This document shows, piece by piece, positions 24,027-35,858 of a stretch of DNA of 64,000 nt; within the stretch, counting starts at the first letter, position 1; each line of letters begins with the position of its first letter. The stretch covers positions 62,001 through 126,000 of the forward strand of contig JADNYJ010000075.1 in NCBI GenBank assembly GCA_015501075.1, written 5' to 3'. Made by a program: the position numbers and the translations under genes. This stretch comes from Gymnopilus junonius (Eukaryota > Basidiomycota > Agaricomycetes > Agaricales > Galerinaceae). Below the pieces are notes generated by a model. That model saw nothing but the letters and a program-made list of their open reading frames with translations, did no database searches and was not told where the DNA came from.

Positions 24027-24421
24027 ATGAATCTCAACCTACCGGAAAAACATACCATTGACTATCCTCCCACAGGTCCGACAAATGAACGGGTGCACAA
24101 AGAGAATTTCGGACCATGCAGAACGATGGATGCCTTGGAATCACGAATTCTACAGAGAGAAATGTCTCTGAACCATCTTACGGACATGGAGGTGGAGTAG
24201 AACTGTAAATTGAGATCTGCTATGAATCGCGCTCACGATCCTTTCGTCCATCGATTACCACCAGAAATTGGAGCCTACATATTTCGGTTTTGCGAGCCCA
24301 TACATCTTTACTATCGGTACACAATGCCGTGTGCTCTGGGGAATGTATGTCAGTATTGGAGACGTCTTGCTTGGTCAACACCACAACTGACCGTCCTCTG
24401 GAGACATATTCTGGCTTGCTG
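24027..24421 (+). pseudogene. Truncated tandem duplicate of the F-box gene
   Basis: Starts 495 bp after the stop of the intact copy. It keeps a leader-like region and the N-terminal blocks (NFGPCRTMDALESRIL, NRAHDPFVHRLPPEIGAYIF). It is broken by TAG at 24198-24200 where the paralogue has Glu, and ends at about residue 130, after WSTPQL, with unrelated sequence. The LRR-like region is absent. Confidence 0.78.
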
Positions 24422-24799
24422 ATCTTGTGCACTCTCTTTCATGGTTTTTAGTCCATGCTTGAAGCTCGCTTCTCTACTTGATCTTCATTTCCGATGTGCC
24501 TGCTTCTATTCCGTCCCTTCTTATCGTATACTCCCAGATGGTTTGTCACGTCACCTACTACTTACTCGCCTTCATTTATAAAGCTGAGGAGAAATTGCTG
24601 ATACTTTTCCTCCTGCAGACGTGTGAACTAAATATAATTATCTCATGTCCGAATTGAAACTCAGACTGTGAGCGTGTGACTGCGATTGCTCACCCAACCC
24701 ACTAACGTCAGCTTTTATCTCCACATCACTCTCTTTCGACAAGAATATCCAGACATTCTCCGCTCAAACGCCTGATAGGACAGCCTTCAATTCTCGGTC

Positions 24800-26894
24800 A
24801 TGGCACAGACGGCTCAAGAGGCCCTTCTTCCATGGTTGGAGTCGGCAGTTGACAATGCGAGGAGGCGATGGTTGGATGACCTTACGACACTTTTCCTCAA
24901 CGTGAAGGACTACTTTCCGGACCTTGTATGGGAAGTCGAAGATGGGCGGGAAATTATGGGACATGCTGGTGAGTATGTTAACTATGATATAATAGCTTAC
25001 CGCTCAGTGATACGTGTATCTAGCAATGGTTTACGCTAGGACTGAGGCGGAGACGCTTCAATCTTGGAGAGTACTACGACCGACTTTAAGTTACTTAATT
25101 TCGTCTAACAACCCAAATTCAAGACGCATCAGGGTGCCTGGTATTTATGCCGAAGTTGAGAATGAAATAAGGGCCGTCTATACTGGACGAATCTCAACAA
25201 CAGCCACTATTACAGAGAATGAGTTACAAAATCTAGGGAATAATTTGTTGGATATGTGGCGCAGTCGATTGTACTCTGACGTGCGTATAATCCTGCCACT
25301 GCCAGCACAAGGGAATCAGACAGCCATTTTCTATGGCCACCGCTTTCTTTTGGCTTCCCGTTCAAAGACACTCAATGATGCTATTCGTCGCAGCCATCAA
25401 GGAGAGGACGTCAAAGAGCCAACAACAATCGCTCTTCCAAACGACATATTCACACCTGCATCAATACACTTCATCCTAGGCTACATGTGCACGGGCACTC
25501 TAAAATTCTCCTTGAAAGAATACGACCTAACTACAGCTCTGGCGATATACAAGGGCGCCATCTACCTCTTATTACCAATGCTTGAGCAGTTGGTCTTGGC
25601 TGAAGTGGTGGTCGAGATGACTCACGGCCTATTTCATGCAACTCTTTCCGATCTGGAATATAGTTCCATGGCCGACTCTACTGGCATGGTGCAAACGGGT
25701 TGTCGATGCAACAGCTGCACTTACCGCGTCCCTTATATCCTCGAATTCATGTTAACTACAGAACGCAGATTCAAAACGAACTCCTTGAACGTGGCGCTCG
25801 AAGAGCTCTGCTCGGGACATTCGGAGAAGGATGGTGTACACAGGAGTTCGCCTCGTTGCCGTCAACGCTCATAGAATTTACTATAGCCACCTTTGGACAG
25901 ATGGTGACACCCGAAGCGGTGTTTCCCATGCTGTTCGCTGCAGAGTTCGCTCTGCTCAAATTGCAGATGGGCTCTGAGCCCTGGGCCGAGTCGGTGGAGA
26001 CTATCATAACTTCTGCACGTTCTATCATCGAAAACATTTTATCCACGAAGAGCTATGCTTGTTTGAAGTGGGAAAAGGCCTTGGATAGCATGAGTACCCC
26101 CTCGAGCGCCCGCCATGAAGTCAGCTGGATTGCCAGTGCTGTTTTTAGATTTGGCCGTCCGCAACCAATACCAGGGATTTATCAGGCAAGTTTTCTTCAA
26201 GCTCAAGGGGCTCGCGTATTCATTTTGTTGACCTTCCATTCAGTCCATCGTTGGGGTGTCAAAGAAATACCCCCCGGCTAATGCTGACGTCGCAATTCTT
26301 CTGAAGAATGCCAAGGAAAAACTTCGGAAAGCTGTAGATTTAGCTTTTCTATCCCAAAACTCGAAACGCTCGTATGAACCGAGTACCACCGTTAGGGATA
26401 GTGAAGACGTCAAAGGAAATCGTCACAGTCATCAGGACAGTTCTCTTACTGCCGGTTTCGGAAACTCAATTTATCCTCTAAATGCAGAAGAATTTTCGGA
26501 AATCGACTTATTCTGGGCAGACAGTTTGTCAGACGTTCATATCAGTACACGTCTATCAAACTCACTGAATTTGCACAACGGCAACGAAGCCAGTGGAAGT
26601 GGCGTACATCCCCTCGAGGCAAAAAATCGGCGTACCAGTTCTTTAGTAGGAAATATTCACGACTCAGTGTACTCGATCATGTCCACTATCGATACCATCC
26701 GTTCATTGGAAGAATCAGCGCAGGACAGTATCACAATCTCGGCTCTTGATTTGGCGACGACTTCTTCCGACTATTCGTCCGCTTCATCAAGGACGTTATC
26801 GACCGATTATGGTGTCTACGCTCGCCGGATGGCGCTTTCCAATAGCTCCAGTTCGGTCAGGGCGTCGTTGACTCCGAGTTTCTCTTCGAATTAG
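24800..26894 (+). CDS. BTB/POZ-domain protein with a GC-AG intron and one frame break
   Basis: Exons 24800-24968, 25024-26185 and 26244-26894 give about 660 residues. A BTB core is seen at roughly residues 145-250: RLYSDVRIILPL, YGHRFLLASRSKTL, LGYMCTGTLKFS, then ALAIYKGAIYLLLPMLEQLV. A Cys cluster CRCNSC and ELLERGARRALLGTFGEGW follow, and a Ser-rich tail ends the protein. Such proteins often act in dimerisation or as cullin-3 adaptors. The intron 26186-26243 begins CAG|GCAAGT and is in phase on both sides. The frame changes between about 25750 and 25775; no intron of normal size explains it, so one base is probably missing in the sequence or the gene. The last exon carries KKYPPANADVAILLKNAKEK. 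Confidence 0.7.
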
Positions 26895-27060
26895 CGTGCT
26901 CAGCAGGGGGAGGTTTGGTGTTCCATATCGTTTTCAATGTAATGGTCAGCAAATGTCGTTTTTTTCTGGATTTATTCAAGTAGTGATGCATTACAAGGTT
27001 CTACGTCTGTAACTAACTTTGCGAGTGTATAGGACTCGATGCACTGCGACTCCTTATGGA

Positions 27061-28099
27061 TCATTTACGGATCGCATAGATGAACCCATCATATCCTTTC
27101 TCACCAGCCGTGCCAACTGTCGTAGCCTCGACTTCCTTGTCCTCCTTGAGTGCATGAAGGAGTTGACGGATGCCTTCAACAGTGGCATCTGAAAATTCGG
27201 GATCGGCAACGTTGCCATTCCAGACTACGTTGTCGACGATCTGCATAAAAAAGGACACGGGTCGATCAGCGGCCAGGGACATGAAAATGAGGAAAAATGG
27301 GACAATGGGAAAATGGACACGTACAATCACTCCGCCTGGGCGCACGAGCCGCTTAGCCTCGGTGAAGTAGAGGAGGTTGTTGGCCTTATCTGCGTCAATG
27401 AATGCCAGATCGAAGGGTTCCTCCGGTTGGATCTGGATCTTGGCGAGAGATTCGGCGGCAGGTCCGAGGATGAGTTGGATCTTATTCTCTAAGCCTGCGA
27501 GCTTGAAGTTCTCCTGGGCGACCTAAGAAAAAAAAAGGGGAGGGGGAAGGGGGAGAGGGGAAGGGGAAATAGAGAGCAAGGCACAGTACGGTGTGGAGCG
27601 TAGGGTACGAAGAGGAGAAAACAGGGTGGGTCCAGTCGTTAATGACCAAGCCCATTGGGAGGGTGTATTATCAGTATTGGGATATTTGTTGCGGAATGGG
27701 TATTTACCTTGGCGTGGTGCGGGTCGATTTCGAGCGTGAGGACTTGGCCGTCTTGAGGAAGGGCGCGCGCAGCCCATATTGCGGAGTAACTAGGTAGGTA
27801 GGAGGGTTGGGAGTTGGAATTAAAACCTTGTCGGAGAGGAGAAAGGGAGAAATGGAGAGGACGCACCCTCCTAAAGTACCAACTTCCAAGTATTTCTTCG
27901 CTCCGAGGGTCTTCAAAATCAAGTTCAAGAACTTTGCTTGGGCATGGGATAGAGCGATGTCAGGGACGCCTTGGTCTTTGCTGTTCTTCAATACGGCTTC
28001 GAGGACTGGGTCATGCGGGATGAGGAAGGAGTTGTGATACGCATCTGAGCGGGTCCAGATGACGTTGGGGGTTGGGTTGGCGAGGGATCGTTCTGGCAT
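27061..28099 (-). CDS. Class I SAM-dependent O-methyltransferase (caffeoyl-CoA/catechol type)
   Basis: Exons 28099-27867, 27789-27708, 27522-27325 and 27240-27061 join in phase to 230 residues, the usual length of Methyltransf_3 enzymes. SAM motif I is KYLEVGTLGGYSAIWAARAL, the acidic post-I motif LTLEIDP, and the metal-binding and catalytic segment PFDLAFIDADK followed by IIVDNVVWNG. The protein would be soluble, transfer a methyl group from SAM to a hydroxyl and need a divalent metal; the acceptor is unknown. Intron 2 (27523-27707, 185 nt) is unusually long for this window and GA-rich on the plus strand. The gene converges on the BTB gene, 166 bp apart. Confidence 0.88.
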
Positions 28100-30640
28100 T
28101 TCGATGTTGTGAAACTGAAGGGTGGATCTGAAGCGACGGCTGAAGGAGGGGGTAGATTTGAGCAGCGTTTTTATACCTGTGGAGAAGGATGATGTGAGCG
28201 TTGGCCGTATAATCAGTGCCGGTACGTAGGGTAGAATGATAAGGCGAAATGGGGTTGCGATGGTCGGGGATTGATAATCTGATAAGATGAGATGACGTCG
28301 ATTGATGCCTCAGTTGCTGCGGGTTTGGGTCCTCTGACCTTCTGGAGACTGGGATCCCAAACGAGGGTACTTCGACGCGTAAGGTGGGTGAATATTCGAA
28401 ATATGTAGTAATGAAGACTGACCCTCACCATCTAGACAAGTTCCGTATAAAAGCCTTGCGTTCATAAGGCAGAAATTTCGCCGATATCGACTGAACGGAT
28501 TCGAGAGAAAAGTGTCTGTCCTCCGAGTATCAATTCAGTTCAAATTAACGATGCGCAGTTGAAGTGTACTGCGCACGTCCATACAGAGAAGATAAGCGCT
28601 AGCGGTATGACTAAAGTTTTATCACGTTTGTAACCGAACGCAACCGAATACTTATAGGAGACGCACCTACTTACTTTCCGTCATTGCGAGTGGGAATTTC
28701 GACGCTGTTGGCGCTAGAACCATCATCAGAAGTGAGAGAAGTAGTACTGCGCAGCATCCATTGGTCTAAGTGTTTGCAGGTAGCTGATAGAAGTCATGAT
28801 CAAACGTGCGGCCGTAGTCACTTTCTGATATGATATGCGACTTCTGTGGAGGCATGTATGTTACGGTCGTCGGGTCGAGTTGTAGACAACAAATCGTAGA
28901 AGAATGAATAGTTCACAATAGTGGTCGATTGTACATGGGATAGAATGTGGAGTCAGGCAAGAGTTAGACACAGTCACGTCTTCGAGATTTGGCGTTATTC
29001 ATTTTCCAGGTGGAAGTGTGACGTCACGCGTCGCACTGGACGCACGGGCCTTGCTGGCATTGTTGCCGACGTCCGCGTTGTTCTCAACTCTTCCTCGCCC
29101 TCCTGATTGTCTCGCTTAGTGTTCGCCTTCATACGTTTTTCTATACTCGTCCAGTAACACCCCAGAATGACTCAGCTTGCCGAGGGACTGCTTTCACAAT
29201 AGCATCACTAGCTTACCTTCGGATTCCCGGTAATCATGAACGAGAAGACCCTTGACATACTCGAACGAGGACGGCATACGGCGACTGTTTACTGCTTATT
29301 ACGACCTCTATGATGTCTTTGTCAAACCGGCCAAGTCGCACCGCGTCTGCACCTGTCCGCACCGTAGGAGTTAGTATTCGAGGCACTTGAAGGAATTGAT
29401 AACGGAGAGAGCTTATAGGAAGTGCGTATGATACCTGAAACCCTTGCTTTTTCTCTCTTTCTTCACTCGTTCTGTCATGATCACTAGTCGTTTACTACAT
29501 TTCTTTTCTCTTTTATCATTTTGCCCTTATCGTATAGATGGACTAGCCTTGGTAGCGACTCTCTGCAACCCTTTTCTGTCCCCAAGGTGAAATGCTCAAG
29601 GCATGCAGCGAGCGAATTCAGACTACAGCTCCGACTTGACCTGAAGGTATATCTCCGGAATGCTGCTCATTGATTGCTTCCATAAGACTGATTTCCCTTT
29701 CCTCTTCTCATCATAATCAGGACGTCCTCTCTTCATGCTTCCTACTCCGGTCATGGACTACGCACCTTTCTCCTTCCTCAACGCACTCTTTCTGTCTCTG
29801 CTTCTATCATGTCGCTCTTTCCCATTCCTCCAATTGTTCACGCATATCCCCTTACTGGGCCTTCAACGTTGTACACTCCAGGTTGATGTCACTTGGAAGA
29901 CGATACTTCGCTGAGATTATGGATCTTCGTGAGCCCACAGTAACAAATTAGTATTGATGATTCGTATCCTCATCAAAGTCAATCTTCTGTCCCTTCACCG
30001 ATTGCTTATGAACTCTTTTAGTACGTCCCGCGGTGTACGTTTTCAATGAAGCCAGACGGCGGCGCATTCATTTCGTACGCGGTGTATTCCTGTATTCCTA
30101 TTTTCCTTTTCCAATGGATTTTATTTCTCCATCGCCTCTTTGATCAATTGCCGGGTGTATCTAACTCTTTGCTTCTGTATGCCGGCGTCGTAAACTTCTC
30201 TTCTTCATTTTTCACCTAGTCTAATCCTGTCCTCGACCTCGCTTTTCCTCTTTCCCTAGGTAAGTTTTTCTAAGTACGCATGAAGAATCTTGGCACGGCA
30301 ATTTTGATTTTCACGTCGTCGCTCCATATCCAAGGCCGTTGTAGGCTACTGCTGGATTATGGATTACAAGTATGCAATTGATTTTATTTTCTGTCCTTTT
30401 TGTTTAGTCTCAGAGACTCGTTCGACTTCTTTAGGAGGTTCATCGTTCGCATAATCCCTTCCTGAGTCAATTGTGTAAGTGCTGTATATGTGTGATTCGA
30501 GCAGAAGGATTTCGATAAGGAGCTTGTGCGAGGATTCATATGAGAAATAGGACGGGGAGGAGTGGAGGGTGTTTATCAACGACAACCCAGTGCTTGTCTA
30601 AGGTTAAAACAGACAGAACGCCAAACCGATTGAAATACAT
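28100..30640. other. Gene-poor 2.5 kb stretch
   Basis: No protein-like frame beyond about 90 residues and no family resemblance. Pyrimidine-rich plus-strand sequence is common between 29450 and 30260. No TIR or LTR pair was seen. Confidence 0.45.
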
Positions 30641-30830
30641 GTAGGTAAATCGTGAAGATACAAATGTTCCGCTATAGCCATCATGGACGCAAGAATTTCA
30701 TCCCAACTTGATCGCGAGTGAGGCTCGATATTGAACCTGTGGTGGAGAACGGGAAGACGAAATGAGTATGTACCTCCTATCTCATGTGCCAATTTATCAA
30801 TGTAGGCGGAATGGTAATCGAGAGATTGTG
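30641..30830 (-). pseudogene. F-box family 3' end remnant
   Basis: The minus strand carries a segment reading FNIEPHSRSSWDEIL. Its nucleotide sequence is close to the 3' ends of two other decayed F-box copies (about 3460-3530 and 31788-31850). Only this terminal part survives. Confidence 0.4.
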
Positions 30831-31030
30831 CTCCAGAGTTAATACTCCATCAGGGTACGGTTGGATTAGTACGCTGCTGTCCATATTATTTGCGAAAGCC
30901 TTGCTTTCGAGTTCATTTCTCTTGCTCGGATCTGCTTGAATTTTTCTTCCTTATTTATGCCTCTTTCTTCACGGAATTATAGGTTGATTTATTAACTCTC
31001 ATCAGTGACTTCTTTTCATTTTGATCAATA

Positions 31031-31711
31031 GGGTTCTTCAGAGTGGTCGATTTGAGCTCGATTTGAGGTTCATTTGAGGTCGATTTGGAATTTGATTTGA
31101 ACAGAAGCCGTGACGGCAAGACTCGGGAACGTCCGAAATCGAGCCCAAATCATGTTCAACTTTGACCGTACCACACGAAATCACTGAATCGAAATGCCAA
31201 GCTCAACTGAGTTTCAAAACACATGATGTTTTTGATCATTTTTTTTGACATCGACACACACATATTTGCCTTTGATCACTGCCCGACCTTTCCCGATGCA
31301 AGCGCCGCCTGCGTCGGTCATCGTACTCTTGTGTGATTCATAGAGGAAATAAAGAGCATGAATTAAAGATATTATTGAGAGCATATTAGCTAAATCTTGT
31401 ACAGAAGATGACTACTGACTCCAAAGTCAGATTAAGGTTGAGCACGAGCCCAGCAACCACCCCGACGCAGACTGACGCTCAATGTTGGCGATGAGCGGGC
31501 ACTGATGATGTGGCAACAGATTTGATGGCACCGCAGAGCCCTGATGATGCTCAAAGCCAAAATAAGCCAAAGTGGGATAAGGGTTCACCTTCTTTTCTCA
31601 CCAAGTTGAGGCTCCGACTGATTCTCGGCCTCTTGCCGACTTTCAAATCGAATTCAAATGAACCTCAAATGAACCTCAAATCGAGCTCAAATCGAGCACT
31701 CTGAAGAATCC
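31031..31711. mobile_element. MITE family B (681 bp, TA target, subrepeat TIRs)
   Basis: Terminal inverted repeats of about 50 bp start GGRTTCTTCAGAGTG and consist largely of 11 bp units of the form TCGATTTGAGN. They are flanked by TA at 31029-31030 and 31712-31713. The interior has no credible coding frame. It separates two F-box remnants (30.7 and 31.8-32.7 kb). It is unrelated to MITE family A. Confidence 0.85.
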
Positions 31712-31789
31712 TAATATATCAACTATACCCTTGAATCGTGTCGTCAAGCAAAGTCGTTAACATAATTGTAAAATTTGGTTATGGTCATA

Positions 31790-32674
31790 AGAATTTCATT
31801 CCAACGTCATTGCGAACAAGCCTCGATATTGAGTCATTGAAGTATAATGGTCAGCAGAACAAAGATCTGAAGAAGAAAAAAGTACCTGCTATCTCGTGCA
31901 TCAAGTCATCAATGCAAGCACAGTTGTAATCTAGGGAATCTTTTGCGAATTGAATAACATGATTATCGCATGACGTGCTGTCATCATTGCCCCAGAATCG
32001 AACATGTAGGTCAATTCCAGCTCCCAAGATGTTGTCGTTGTCAATGTGATGGATGGTTCGCATAGACATGTAATCCATTGCAAGCTCATCCTCGTCATCG
32101 GGATCAAAATCGATTCCGATATGTATCATCTTCAAAGGTCAGTGCAGTGTGCTATGCAGTTCTTCGGCATTTCCAAAGCTAGCTGTGATGTTCTCCCAAG
32201 GCAGTGTATTTTTGCAAACACATTCTCGGGAGGTAAGCTGTGGAAGGAAGTTAGACGTGCAATTGACGTCGCCTACTTATCGAGGATTCAGACAGCCATT
32301 TCAAGGTGACACTCGCATCACAGTCGCAACCTGTACTTGATTCGAATGTTAAACTTCGAAGGCATGGGATACTCTCCAAAACTTGGATAAAATCGTTGAC
32401 CGCAAAGATCCTGACAACCAAAAAGAGATCAATCAAAGCGCAATCAGATCGACGGAACAAAGAGGTGAAAGGCGAGTTAGTCGGTCGAGTCGAGAACGTG
32501 ACTCGAAAGCAAACTCCGTTTGCTTAAAGGTTCCAAAAGCGTATTTGAGTGTAGATAGATCCGTTGGAATAAATTCCCATAGATTGGATCTGGTGTGAAC
32601 GTGAGAAACTTGGTAATAACTAAGATGTCGAGGGCGACTATTGAGCTAGTGAGCTGAAATTCTGCTATATTCAA
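31790..32674 (-). pseudogene. F-box/LRR-like pseudogene, C-terminal half
   Basis: In reverse order along the plus strand, the pieces align with the intact paralogue's C-terminal half. About 32460-32251 gives FRRSDCALIDLFLVVRI and IPCLRSLTFE. About 32200-32140 gives LPWENITASFGNAEELHSTL. 32135-31851 gives LAMDYMSMRTIHHIDN and VIQFAKDSLDYN. Frames change between blocks. No F-box motif remains, although 32674-32477 is open and may be family sequence. Confidence 0.62.
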
Positions 32675-33867
32675 CTGGGTAGCTACTGTACAAGTGTCCA
32701 GGTATTTATACTGTAGCTACATAGTCAGAAAGAGAGGAAAATTAAAGTAAAATTTTCGAATAAAAGTTGTTTGCAGGTGTGTTCAGTCCATTTCCGCAGC
32801 ACACATCGTCACTGCGGCAATTATCATACTTTAATAGGGAAAGAAAAGGTCATGAAATTGATTTATATCACAAGAATGAACCGTTGAGAACCGAAAGAAA
32901 TTGAAAACTCGCCGAAAAACATCTAAGAAATAATGTTCTAACCCAAATTCAGAAGAGGGCGGGGCGTATAGGCGTCATCGAGGGGCTGCGCAGCGACAAG
33001 AATGATGCGCATAATCGATTTCTTTTGTTCAAGCTCGGGGCGTGCCTGGTTGGTATGGTAAGTATGCGCTTCTAGTGATTCTCGGATCTAAATTTGGGTA
33101 GATCCCTGCTTAACGCTCGACGAAATAAGGTGCGCATGTGATCATGTGGAGGGCGCTTGTTCCGATTTGGATTATTGACTTGGTGCGTACTTGGTCATCC
33201 GCAAATAATTTATTTCTTATTTTCTCCGAATTACAGACCCAGAGAGAGGGTCTCCCTCACAGAGGTAAGAATATTTGGAGGGAAAAACATTGAAAGTTGA
33301 TGAAAAGATTCAGAGAACAGAGCAAGCGGTATCGTCACGGTTCAGTTATATCCGATAAACTATAAATAATACAGTTGACGTCTCCTCTCGCATTTTCTCT
33401 TATCATTCGCCTCAGTCTACACATGCCCATTGACAGCTCGGCAATTCTTTCTCGCCTCAGCCTGCAAAATAATGTATCCCAACCTCTATATTTTCACCTT
33501 TCCCATTCGAAGCGATCTATTTAAAAAAAACTACCCTATCTTCGCCTCTACTTGCAATAACCCCTATGACGTGTTGCTTTTCCTATTGCTGGGCCTTGTA
33601 TGCGCATACACAGCAACTTATTCCCCGTGTCTCGCCTTTGTGCTCTGCATCCAAGAATTACTCCTCATTTACATGATTATCTGTGACTGTCAACATTAAC
33701 ACGCAGGAGCGTGAGCCCGTGTGATGGCAAAACATTGACTGATTACTCGGCGTTCGCCCCCCTGCATACATCTTGACTTTACGCAACGCTCTCTAAGCTG
33801 TTTTCCCTCCAACAATTTCGGCAGCAGTCGTATTGTTCTGGTCAATCCCCCGTTTTCGGCCACCACT
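32675..33867. other. Intergenic region upstream of the 33868 F-box gene
   Basis: AT-rich at 32690-32780, then unclassified. ACTATAAATAATAC at 33359-33372 is TATA-like, about 0.5 kb upstream of the next start codon; whether it is used is unknown. The open frame 33430-33699 lies within the likely leader and lacks family resemblance. Confidence 0.4.
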
Positions 33868-35400
33868 ATGACTAGACACAATCGGAAATTGAAGGCAGCT
33901 ATGAAGAAACTCGGAGATCCTGCCCTTCGCCTGAGTCCGGGGGTCGTGTCTTACATTTTCCAGTTGTATCTACCCGTAATCTCTTTCGAACCTGGATTTA
34001 TAGGTCAAGGTTTGCGGACCAAGATCGCCGCTCCTCTTCTATTGGGCGCTGTATGCAGAAAATGGAGGCATATTGCGTGGTCGACACCGAACTTATGGAC
34101 CTCCATCCTCATCAACCTCGAGCCCGAGAACTTGTTACTCCAGATTCACATGATTCAGGACTGGATACGTCGATCAGGCGAGCTTCCCTTAAAGATCCAC
34201 GTATCCCAGAAGAGCGTAACCAGCTCCTTTGTTACGGTGAAGCCCTTGATCGACATGGTCAATGAAGTTTCCAAGCGCTGGTACACTTTACATCTCCATA
34301 TCATTGCTCAGGGCATTTCTCTATTCAACGGGAATCCTGAGTCGAATTCTACTATGCTTCAATCACTACGTTTATTCCCCAGATTTTCGAATCCAGAGGA
34401 TGAGGACGAGGAAGACAGCCATCCCGACGCGAAATTCAAGATGCAAAATGTCCACCCAAGCCCGGAAAATATCAATTTCTATGATATGCGCTTCAAGTCG
34501 GTGGGCATTCTCTGGAGCAATGTTACATGTGCAAAAGTATCAACCTTTCAAATCGGAGAATGTCTCGAGCTCCTCAAGCACGCCAGGAACTTGAGACACT
34601 GTGCGTTCACCTACATCCTCCTTTCAGAGAAGCCCATATTCCCCATTCCTCAATCTCTCATCATCCATGATCAACTGCAGGAAATAAACGTATCTGAGTC
34701 GGACACAGAAGCAATTGAACTCCTTTTCGGACGAATAACTCTTCCGGCTCTACATACGTTATCGATCTCGATCTCGACGCACGACTACGCATTAGCAAAG
34801 GACTCATTGAGCACGTTCCTGCGAAAGTCTTCTTGTCAATTAAAGAATTTCGAATTATCTGATTCTCACCTGATGAGTGAGACCCTTTTATCTCTTCTCG
34901 ATGACATGCCTACCCTCCAGAACCTGTCCCTACTCCCAAATGGACCGTCAGCGCACATCCTGGCTGGACTTTTGGAGCGATTGGTGCGGAACAGTTCGGA
35001 AGATGCTGGGGTCGACTTTCTCCCCAAGTTGGAATCCTTTCGATATCAATGGCAGACTTATCGTGGGTATAATTCAGTTCCAGGGCTCACCTGGTCTCTC
35101 ATCTTGGAGGTCCTTGCTGGTGCTGAATCTAAGGACAGCGACGCTCAACCTCGAAGGCCATGGGGCGTATTTCATATAGATTTCTTCCGAGCCAATTCAA
35201 ATGAACCACTCTTTATAATCGATAAAGAGTTGATTCCTCGTTTGCGTTCTCTACTGGATGATGGATTGGATTTGAAGTTTAGATATCCGGACGAAAATTT
35301 GGATTTGATCAAAGAGTCGATGGAGTATTATGGATTATCAAATTTTGGAGAGGAGGAAGAGGAAGAGGTCATAAGTTCTGAATTTTCTTTTTCTGATTAG
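33868..35400 (+). CDS. F-box/LRR-like protein, intact, divergent subfamily
   Basis: A single-exon 510-residue frame. It lacks the RAHDP block but keeps the core order: LSPGVVSYIFQLYLP, then LLLGAVCRKWRHIAWSTPNLWTSI, as in the other paralogues. LRR-like segments follow (LQSLRLFPRF, LITL-type repeats, ITLPALHTLSISIS, FLPKLESFRY). The C-terminus is strongly acidic (EEEEEEVISSEFSFSD). Presumed SCF adaptor; the target is unknown. An acidic insert DEDEEDSHPDAK sits in the repeat region. Confidence 0.78.
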   Translation: MTRHNRKLKAAMKKLGDPALRLSPGVVSYIFQLYLPVISFEPGFIGQGLRTKIAAPLLLGAVCRKWRHIAWSTPNLWTSILINLEPENLLLQIHMIQDWIRRSGELPLKIHVSQKSVTSSFVTVKPLIDMVNEVSKRWYTLHLHIIAQGISLFNGNPESNSTMLQSLRLFPRFSNPEDEDEEDSHPDAKFKMQNVHPSPENINFYDMRFKSVGILWSNVTCAKVSTFQIGECLELLKHARNLRHCAFTYILLSEKPIFPIPQSLIIHDQLQEINVSESDTEAIELLFGRITLPALHTLSISISTHDYALAKDSLSTFLRKSSCQLKNFELSDSHLMSETLLSLLDDMPTLQNLSLLPNGPSAHILAGLLERLVRNSSEDAGVDFLPKLESFRYQWQTYRGYNSVPGLTWSLILEVLAGAESKDSDAQPRRPWGVFHIDFFRANSNEPLFIIDKELIPRLRSLLDDGLDLKFRYPDENLDLIKESMEYYGLSNFGEEEEEEVISSEFSFSD

Positions 35401-35858
35401 ACATATGGAGGTAATCACGGCAGTAAAGCAGACGTATTCCGTCTTCTGTCTTCTAGTGTTCTGGATGGAATATAGTATATTAGTAACAAATGGTAGGGCG
35501 ATGTGGACGTATGACTCCCAAATTTACTGCGCAGATCCAGGGATACTTGGACGGGACTGACAGATTCGACTCCCATGGGAGGCAGTGCCCTTCGCCATAT
35601 TTGATTCGACGAATTTCCTTGAATTCACAGCGAAGCACACCAGTGCCGTTTGTTCGAGCCCTGAGCGTTTGCGATTGAGTGCATCAGAGCGATCCGCAAA
35701 TAGAATATAGATTTTCGTGATTGGCTGAACAAGTGCACAATGCAGCACAGCATCATTGTTTAATTTACCTGTACCTCACACGACACAGCTTCAGTGCATC
35801 GCACTGGATCTTCTGCATTCACCTTTGTACTTGCTCAATACGTCGAGTGGTAGAGACG
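35401..35858. other. Intergenic region
   Basis: No protein-like frame. It contains the 3' end of the F-box gene and the promoter of the next gene. Confidence 0.4.
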
